The notes beneath the pieces were generated by a model. That model worked only from the letters and a program-made list of their open reading frames with translations, ran no database searches and had not been told where the DNA came from. Both the position numbers and the translations under genes were made by a program. Below are positions 30,421-35,783 of a DNA stretch of 35,783 nucleotides, one piece after another. Every line of letters begins with the position of its first letter. The stretch's first letter is position 1. Source of the stretch: Mycobacterium sp. PS03-16 (GTDB taxonomy: Bacteria > Actinomycetota > Actinomycetes > Mycobacteriales > Mycobacteriaceae); assembly GCF_004570325.1 (NCBI RefSeq), contig NZ_SPQO01000042.1, positions 1 through 35,783 on the forward strand. The letters are read 5' to 3'.

Positions 30421-30759
30421 TCAGAGGGCGTCGGCCCCCCGCTCACCGGTGCGCACCCGCACGACGGTGTCGACGGGGCTCACCCACACCTTGCCGTCGC
30501 CGATCTTGCCGGTGCGCGCGGCCTGCACGATGACGTCGACGACCTTGTCCACCGCGGAGTCGTCGACGACGACCTCCACCCGGACCTTGGGCACGAAGTC
30601 CACCGAGTACTCGGCGCCGCGGTAGACCTCGGTGTGGCCCTTCTGCCTGCCGTAGCCCTGGACCTCGCTGACGGTCATCCCGAGGATGCCCGTCTGCTCG
30701 AGACCGGTCTTGACGTCCTCCAGCGTGAACGGCTTGACGATCGCAGTGATCAGCTTCAT
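30421..30759 (-). CDS. glnB: Nitrogen regulatory protein PII
   Basis: This 112-residue PII (GlnK/GlnB type) trimer senses ATP/ADP, 2-oxoglutarate and glutamine status. The T-loop has Tyr51 in YRGAEYSVDFVPK, the GlnD modification site. MKLITAIVKPFTLEDVKTGL and the C-terminal TGKIGDGKVWVSPVD motif are canonical. It lies between amt and glnD; pairing with amt fits the known role of blocking the ammonium channel when nitrogen is rich. Confidence 0.97.
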   Translation of the reverse strand: MKLITAIVKPFTLEDVKTGLEQTGILGMTVSEVQGYGRQKGHTEVYRGAEYSVDFVPKVRVEVVVDDSAVDKVVDVIVQAARTGKIGDGKVWVSPVDTVVRVRTGERGADAL

Positions 30760-30792
30760 GTCGTCGGTCCCTTCCCAGAAAATTGTTGCCGA

Positions 30793-32133
30793 TCAGGCGA
30801 GTTCATAAGCCGTTTCCGCATGCTCGGTCTCATCGATGCCGGTGTCCTCGTCTTCCCTGCTCACCCGCCAGCCCATCGGCTTGAGGACGAACGCGATGAT
30901 GGCGGTCATCACCCCGGTGAACACCACTGCTACCAGAGCGATCACGATCTGCACCACCAGTTGCTGGATCCCGCCGCCGTAGAACAGGCCGGTCTCGGTG
31001 GCCAGGAAGCCGATGCCCACGGTGCCCCACAGGCCCGCGACCAGGTGCACGCCGACCACGTCGAGCGAGTCGTCGTAGCCGAACTTGTACTTCAGGCCGA
31101 TGGCGAGTGCCGAGAGCACACCGGCGACCGCGCCGAGGATCAGCGACCCGATCGGTGACAGCGAACCGCAGGCGGGCGTGATCGCGACCAGGCCGGCCAC
31201 GATGCCCGACGCCGCACCGACGCTCGTCGCGTGACCGTCGCGAAGACGCTCGACCGCCAGCCAGCCGAGCATCGCGGCCGCGGTGGCCGCGGTGGTGTTC
31301 ACCCAGACCAGACCCGCCAGCGCGTCGGCCGCACCCTCGGACCCCACGTTGAAGCCGAACCAGCCGAACCACAGCAGCGCGGCACCGAGCATCACGAACG
31401 GGATGTTGTGCGGCCGGTAGGGAGTGCGGCCGAAGCCGGCGCGCTTGCCGATCAGCAGCACGAGCACCAGCGCCGCCATACCGGCGTTGATGTGCACAAC
31501 CGTGCCGCCGGCGAAGTCGATCGGCGAGACGTTGGCCGCACCCTCCTCGGCGTTGTAGCCGAACAGCCATGACGCGAAGCCATTCTCGGCGCCCGAGAGC
31601 AGCCCGCCACCCCAAACCATGTGCGAGAGCGGGAAATACACCAGCGTCACCCAGATGGCGCCGAACGCCAGCCAGGTCGCGAACTTCATCCGCTCGGCCA
31701 CCGCACCGGAGATGAGCGCCACGGTGATGACCGCGAACGTCAGCTGGAAGGCCACCCAGACGATCGCAGGCACCGACCCGAAACCACCGATCGGGTACAG
31801 CTCCTCGCCGCCGATTTCGCGAGGCTCCATCAACGGCATCAACCCGAACAGCGAGAACGGGTTGTCGAAGATGCCGAGGATGTCGCTCTCCCCGGTGTGG
31901 GCCGACGCGAACGACATCGAGTAACCCCACAGCACGTAGATCACGCTGACCACGCCGAGCGACCCGAAGGACATCATCATCATGTTGAGGACGGACTTCT
32001 GACGGGACAGGCCGCCGTAGAAGAACGCCAGCGCGGGCGTCATCAACAGCACCAGTGCGGCGCTGGCGAGCACCCAGGCGGTGTCGCCGCTGTTGAAAGC
32101 GGCGTACGCGTCGTCCGGTAAGGCTAAGACCAC
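30793..32133 (-). CDS. amt: Ammonium transporter Amt
   Basis: This 446-residue membrane channel moves ammonium/ammonia. Features: about 11 hydrophobic segments starting after a short N-terminus, ALAFFYGGLSRQKSVLNMMMMSF, the pore-lining first His in PLSHMVWGGG, FAGGTVVHINAGMAAL, and the second His in DVVGVHLVAGLWGT. GTG start at 32133; GAGGAGG lies ten bases upstream. It heads amt-glnB-glnD. GlnR-like boxes lie upstream, fitting induction under nitrogen limitation. Confidence 0.96.
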   Translation of the reverse strand: MVLALPDDAYAAFNSGDTAWVLASAALVLLMTPALAFFYGGLSRQKSVLNMMMMSFGSLGVVSVIYVLWGYSMSFASAHTGESDILGIFDNPFSLFGLMPLMEPREIGGEELYPIGGFGSVPAIVWVAFQLTFAVITVALISGAVAERMKFATWLAFGAIWVTLVYFPLSHMVWGGGLLSGAENGFASWLFGYNAEEGAANVSPIDFAGGTVVHINAGMAALVLVLLIGKRAGFGRTPYRPHNIPFVMLGAALLWFGWFGFNVGSEGAADALAGLVWVNTTAATAAAMLGWLAVERLRDGHATSVGAASGIVAGLVAITPACGSLSPIGSLILGAVAGVLSALAIGLKYKFGYDDSLDVVGVHLVAGLWGTVGIGFLATETGLFYGGGIQQLVVQIVIALVAVVFTGVMTAIIAFVLKPMGWRVSREDEDTGIDETEHAETAYELA

Positions 32134-32187
32134 TTTGTGTGAACCTCCTCAGGAATTGCGCCGACGGATCGGCCTCGTGAGAAGACT

Positions 32188-32203
32188 CTTTCGCTCGCGT
32201 TTC
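32188..32203 (-). promoter_or_regulatory. Weaker GlnR-like half-site pair before amt
   Basis: On the minus strand GAAAC-GCGAGC-GAAAG. The spacing matches GlnR boxes but the second half is imperfect. It sits between the better box and the amt start. Confidence 0.3.
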
Positions 32204-32252
32204 ACCGGTGATGCACGGACGTTTCTTCGATGTGAACGCAGCGCCGCACCCG

Positions 32253-32268
32253 GTTACGCTCATGTTTC
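32253..32268 (-). promoter_or_regulatory. GlnR-like box before amt
   Basis: On the minus strand GAAAC-ATGAGC-GTAAC, two half-sites with a 6-base spacer as in actinobacterial GlnR boxes (GTnAC and GAAAC half-sites). It lies about 120 bases upstream of amt, a usual activator distance, in the divided space between amt and ftsY. Confidence 0.5.
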
Positions 32269-32299
32269 CGGCCCCCTATCCGGTGTGCGGCAGCGTCGC

Positions 32300-33649
32300 T
32301 CAGCCCAGCAACGCGTCCACGAACGCCGCAGGCTCGAACGGCGCGAGATCGTCGGGGCCCTCCCCGAGTCCGACCAGTTTCACCGGCACCCCGAGCTCCT
32401 CCTGCACGCGGAAGACGATGCCGCCCTTGGCGGTGCCGTCCAGCTTCGTCAGCACCACGCCGGTGATCTTGACCACCTCGGCGAACACCCGCGCCTGCGG
32501 CAGACTGTTCTGCCCGATCGTCGCATCCAGCACCAGCAACACCTCGTCGACGGCGGCACGCTTCTCCACCACCCGCTTCACCTTGCCGAGCTCGTCCATC
32601 AGCCCGGTCTTGGTGTGCAGCCGGCCCGCGGTGTCGATCACCACGACGTCGGCGCCCTGGTCGATACCCTTGGAGACGGCGTCGAAACCGACCGAGGCGG
32701 GGTCGGCGCCCTCGGGCCCGCGCACCACGTCGGCGCCCACCCGCGACGCCCAGGTCTGCAGCTGGTCTGCGGCCGCGGCGCGGAAGGTGTCGGCCGCACC
32801 GAGCACGACGCGGCGGCCGTCGGCGACCAGCACACGCGCCAATTTGCCGACCGTGGTGGTCTTTCCCGTGCCGTTCACACCGACCACCAACAGCACCGAC
32901 GGCTTGTCGGCATGCGGCAGCGCCCGGATCGACCGGTCCATCTCGGGATGCAGTTCGGAGATCAGGACGTCGCGCAGCACGGCGCGGGCGTCGGCCTCGG
33001 TGCGCACGGCGTCACTGGCCATCCGCGTCCGCAGCGCACTGACCACCGACTCGGTGACCGTGGGGCCCAGGTCGGCGATCAACAAGGTGTCCTCGACGGC
33101 CTCCCACGAGTCCTCGTCGAGGTCGCCGCCGCCGAGCAGGCCGAGCATGCTGCGGCCCAGGGCGTTCTGTGATTTGGCCAGCCGGCCGCGCAGCCGGTCC
33201 AGCCGGCCATGTGTGGGGGCGATGACCTCGGCCGGTTCCAGTTCGGGTTCCGGTTCGGGCTCGATTTCGGGCGCCGGTGGGATGACGAGGGGCTCGGGCG
33301 GGGCGGTGTCGACGGGCGGTTCGGGCAGGCGGACGTCGGCGATCGGGCGTTTGGGCGCGTCACGTGGGATCGTGGCGTCGTCGCCGACCGCGGGCAGACC
33401 GCTGGTGTCGATCCGCTCGGGCGCCCTGGGCTTCGGCGGCGCGGCGGGCGGCGCTGACGATTGTGTGAACGTGATGCCGGAACTGGCCGTGTATCCGCCG
33501 GACCGGTCGATCGGTGTGGCAGTGTCGGCATCGGTCAGCTTGATCCGCCGACGCCGGTAGCGGACGAGCCCGACCACCAGCGCAGTGACGAGCAGAACGG
33601 CGATGACCGCGATTGCGATCCACAGGTACAACGACAGATCTTCGGTCAC
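32300..33649 (-). CDS. ftsY: Signal recognition particle receptor FtsY
   Basis: This 449-residue SRP receptor has an N-terminal membrane helix (LYLWIAIAVIAVLLVTALVVGLV, 7-29), a variable Pro/Glu-rich linker (about 60-145), the N domain, and the G domain with GVNGTGKTT (257-265), DTFRAAAADQL, DTAGR and TKLDGTAKGG. It docks Ffh-ribosome complexes at the membrane. The transmembrane anchor is the actinobacterial form; E. coli FtsY has an amphipathic A domain instead. GTG start with GACAAT six bases upstream suggests a leaderless mRNA. ffh lies about 4.5 kb downstream. Confidence 0.97.
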   Translation of the reverse strand: MTEDLSLYLWIAIAVIAVLLVTALVVGLVRYRRRRIKLTDADTATPIDRSGGYTASSGITFTQSSAPPAAPPKPRAPERIDTSGLPAVGDDATIPRDAPKRPIADVRLPEPPVDTAPPEPLVIPPAPEIEPEPEPELEPAEVIAPTHGRLDRLRGRLAKSQNALGRSMLGLLGGGDLDEDSWEAVEDTLLIADLGPTVTESVVSALRTRMASDAVRTEADARAVLRDVLISELHPEMDRSIRALPHADKPSVLLVVGVNGTGKTTTVGKLARVLVADGRRVVLGAADTFRAAAADQLQTWASRVGADVVRGPEGADPASVGFDAVSKGIDQGADVVVIDTAGRLHTKTGLMDELGKVKRVVEKRAAVDEVLLVLDATIGQNSLPQARVFAEVVKITGVVLTKLDGTAKGGIVFRVQEELGVPVKLVGLGEGPDDLAPFEPAAFVDALLG

Positions 33650-33655
33650 CCGGCC

Positions 33656-33661
33656 ATTGTC
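33656..33661 (-). promoter_or_regulatory. -10-like element for ftsY, leaderless start
   Basis: GACAAT on the minus strand is six bases before the ftsY GTG. It resembles the CACAAT of the rpsP and rplS promoters. Confidence 0.35.
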
Positions 33662-33710
33662 TCAGGGTGGCCGACCGGTGACGTCCGGCCCCGGTCGCGG
33701 GCCGGACGGG

Positions 33711-34718
33711 ATGCAGACCCGCAAACGCCGGCACATCGACGTCTGCCTGGACGGGCCGGTCGAGTACCAGACCGTGACCACCGGCCTGGAACGCTTCCGG
33801 CTGCCCTACAACGCGCTCACCCAGACCGCACTCGGCCGCCTGGACCTCGGTACCGACTTCCTCGGCACCCGGCTGCGCGCCCCGGTGCTGATCGGCGCGA
33901 TGACCGGCGGCGCGGTGCTGTCGGCCACCATCAACCGCAACCTCGCCACCGCGGCTCAGCAAATGGGGGTCGGGATGATGCTCGGCTCGCAGCGCATCAT
34001 GTTCGACGACGATGCGGCCGCGGGCAGCTTTGCGGTGCGCGACGTCGCCCCCGATGTGCTGCTGATCGGCAACGTCGGGTTGGCGCAGGTGTGCGAGTCG
34101 GTCGTGCCCGCGCTGGAACGTGCCCTCGCACGGGTGGGGGCCAACGCCGTCGCGGTGCACACCAACCCGCTGCAAGAGGCCATGCAGCACGACGGGGACA
34201 CCGACTTCACCGGCTCGATCAGGCGGTTGCGCGAGATCGCGGGCAGCCTGCGCTACCCGGTGCTGCTCAAGGAGGTCGGCCACGGCATCGGCGAGGCGGC
34301 CGCGGCCGAGCTGGTCGACTGCCCGCTGGCCGCCGTCGACGTCGCCGGCGCCGGCGGGACGTCGTGGGCCCGCGTCGAGCAGCTGGTCCGCTACGGCGAG
34401 ATCCGCTACCCCGCGCTCGCCGAATGGGGCATCCCGACCGCGCAGGCCCTGCTCGAGGTCCGCCACACCCTGCCCGACATGCCGCTGATCGCCTCGGGCG
34501 GCATCCGCACCGGCATGGATGCGGCGAAGGCACTCGCGATGGGCGCCGACGTGGTGGCGGTGGCCCGGCCGCTGCTGGCACCGGCCATCGAGTCCGCCGA
34601 CGCGGTCGTCGAGTGGCTGACGCGGTTCATCGACGAGCTGCGGATCTGCCTGCACGGCTGCGGTGCGGCCGACCTGGCCGCGCTGCGCCGCCGCGGCGTG
34701 AGCCCGGCTCAGGCCTGA
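33711..34718 (+). CDS. fni: Type 2 isopentenyl-diphosphate delta-isomerase (FMN-dependent)
   Basis: This 335-residue TIM-barrel flavoprotein interconverts IPP and DMAPP using reduced FMN. Signatures: RKRRHIDVCL at the N-terminus, APVLIGAMTGG, MGVGMMLGSQRIM, the catalytic HTNPLQE (His150, Asn152, Gln155, Glu156), VLLKEVGHGIG, VDVAGAGGTSW and IASGGIRTGMDAAKALAMGAD. ATG 33711 is used; an in-frame GTG at 33678 would add 11 residues. It stands alone, divergent from ftsY, with no isoprenoid or carotenoid genes next to it. Its last ten bases overlap the convergent smc end. It is not at this place in M. tuberculosis as far as I recall, so it looks inserted. Confidence 0.92.
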   Translation: MQTRKRRHIDVCLDGPVEYQTVTTGLERFRLPYNALTQTALGRLDLGTDFLGTRLRAPVLIGAMTGGAVLSATINRNLATAAQQMGVGMMLGSQRIMFDDDAAAGSFAVRDVAPDVLLIGNVGLAQVCESVVPALERALARVGANAVAVHTNPLQEAMQHDGDTDFTGSIRRLREIAGSLRYPVLLKEVGHGIGEAAAAELVDCPLAAVDVAGAGGTSWARVEQLVRYGEIRYPALAEWGIPTAQALLEVRHTLPDMPLIASGGIRTGMDAAKALAMGADVVAVARPLLAPAIESADAVVEWLTRFIDELRICLHGCGAADLAALRRRGVSPAQA

Positions 34719-35783
34719 GCGCTGACCGCGACCTCACCCCGGTCCTGCGCAGGGATGTCCTGGCCGCGCAGGCGCTGCGAGATGACCGTCGTGATGCCGT
34801 CGTTCTGCATGGTCACCCCGTAGAGCGCGTCGGCGATCTCCATGGTCGGCTTCTGGTGGGTGATCACGATCAGCTGCGAACGCTCCCGGAGCTGTTCGAA
34901 CAGGCTGATCAGCCGGCGCAGGTTGACGTCGTCGAGGGCGGCCTCGACCTCGTCCATGATGTAGAACGGCGACGGCCTGGCCCGGAAGATCGCCACCAGC
35001 ATCGCCACCGCGGTCAGCGACTTCTCCCCGCCCGACAGCAGCGACAGCCGTTTGACCTTCTTACCCGGCGGGCGGGCCTCCACCTCGATGCCGGTGGTCA
35101 GCATGTCGTTGGGGTCGGTGAGCAGCAGCCGGCCCTCGCCGCCGGGGAACAGGGTCGAGAACACCTGGGTGAACTCGCGTTCCACATCGGCGTAGGCCTC
35201 GGCGAACACCCGCAGGATCCGGTCGTCGACATCGGCGATCACGTCGAGCAGATCCTTGCGGGCGGCTTTGACGTCCTCGAGCTGGGTGGCCAGGAAGTTG
35301 TAGCGCTCCTCCAGCGCCGCGAACTCCTCGAGCGCCAGCGGGTTGACCCGCCCCAGCTCGGACAGCTCCCGTTCGGCGCGTTTGGCCCGGCGCTCCTGGG
35401 TGGGCCGGTCGAACGGCATCGGCGCCGGCGCGGTGACCTGCTCGCCGCGCTCCCTGGCCTGTTCGTACTCGGCCATCTCCAGCTCCGACGGCGGCAGCGC
35501 CACCTGCGGGCCGTATTCGGCGATCAGATCGGCCGGCGCCATCCCGAACTGTTCGAGGATGGTGGCCTCGAGTTGCTCGATCCGAAGCGCCGCTTGGGCT
35601 TTGGCCACCTCGTCGCGGTGCAGCGCATCGGTCAGCGCGGTGGTGCGGGCGGTCAGCGTGGTGACCTCCTCACGCGCCTCGGCCAGTGCGGCGGCGCGCT
35701 GGCCGCGTTCGGTGGCCAGCGCGTCGCGGGTGCGTGACGCGGCGGCCACCACCGCGGCCAGCCGGGCCGCGACGTCGCGGCCC
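34709..35783 (-). CDS. smc: Chromosome segregation protein SMC, C-terminal part
   Basis: Only the last 357 or so codons are present; the frame stays open to the right edge. Visible are the end of the second coiled coil (Ala/Glu/Arg-rich heptads to about 35300), the GRVNPLALEEFAALEERYNFL motif, and the head half with signature LSLLSGGEKSLTAVAMLVAIF, Walker B FYIMDEVEAALDD and D-loop, then VITHQKPTMEIADALYGVTM. SMC dimers with ScpA/B organise the chromosome. Convergent with fni, overlapping it by ten bases. Confidence 0.95.
   Translation of the reverse strand, partial: GRDVAARLAAVVAAASRTRDALATERGQRAAALAEAREEVTTLTARTTALTDALHRDEVAKAQAALRIEQLEATILEQFGMAPADLIAEYGPQVALPPSELEMAEYEQARERGEQVTAPAPMPFDRPTQERRAKRAERELSELGRVNPLALEEFAALEERYNFLATQLEDVKAARKDLLDVIADVDDRILRVFAEAYADVEREFTQVFSTLFPGGEGRLLLTDPNDMLTTGIEVEARPPGKKVKRLSLLSGGEKSLTAVAMLVAIFRARPSPFYIMDEVEAALDDVNLRRLISLFEQLRERSQLIVITHQKPTMEIADALYGVTMQNDGITTVISQRLRGQDIPAQDRGEVAVSAQA

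Noticed and set aside
28371..30533. 720-codon open frame opposite glnD
   Set aside because: Antisense shadow of a clearly real gene; composition is Arg/Gln/His-rich without motifs.
1..35783. tRNA, rRNA, CRISPR arrays, insertion sequences or phage genes
   Set aside because: None recognised; repeats seen are within the SOUL gene and the dacB paralogues only.

Overview
High-GC actinobacterial chromosome, almost certainly a fast-growing Mycobacterium (Mycolicibacterium-type). From 14671 to the right edge the gene order matches, from memory, the Mycobacterium tuberculosis Rv2901c-smc segment: DUF2469, rnhB, lepB, rplS, lppW, trmD, rimM, KH protein, rpsP, NTF2-like protein, dacB2, amidohydrolase, ffh, glnD, glnB, amt, ftsY, smc. 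It differs by an added methyltransferase, a second dacB-type gene, a diflavin reductase and a type 2 IPP isomerase. No species can be named from the window alone.

Bases 1-10988 are an accessory catabolic island. One leftward operon encodes a lipoprotein-type substrate-binding protein, an ABC ATPase, two different permeases, and the three subunits of a molybdenum hydroxylase (CoxL/M/S type, form II active-site loop). Nearly every junction is a 4-base NTGA overlap. Next to it lie a luciferase-like monooxygenase with a small membrane protein, a divergent CoxG-like protein, a RidA-like protein and a GntR/FCD regulator. Three copies of a TTGGATA-N3-TATCCAA-like operator lie before the regulator, the monooxygenase/CoxG divergon and the transporter-hydroxylase operon. 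This suggests one local regulon that imports and oxidises an unidentified, possibly N-heterocyclic, compound. The left edge cuts through a cellulose-synthase-like glycosyltransferase that appears to lack its N-terminal half.

Bases 11031-14667 hold an arginase-fold protein with altered metal ligands, a NagD-type HAD phosphatase, a serine hydrolase of the beta-lactamase family and a SOUL/HBP protein.

Bases 14671-20505 hold translation and secretion genes. rplS and the rpsP-khpA-rimM-trmD operon are separated by lppW on the other strand, yet share a near-identical promoter (CGATTTC-N16-TCTGGCACAAT).

Bases 20506-26246 hold a methyltransferase, an NTF2-like protein, tandem D,D-carboxypeptidases, a stand-alone diflavin reductase behind a perfect palindrome, and an amidohydrolase. 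Bases 26248-35783 hold ffh, the nitrogen-control operon amt-glnB-glnD with a GlnR-like box, ftsY, fni and the 3' part of smc.

Several genes (12807, 21645, 22613, lepB, ffh, ftsY) have a TANNNT-like -10 element 6-8 bases before the start codon, as expected for mycobacterial leaderless mRNAs. I see no tRNA, rRNA, CRISPR array or insertion sequence.
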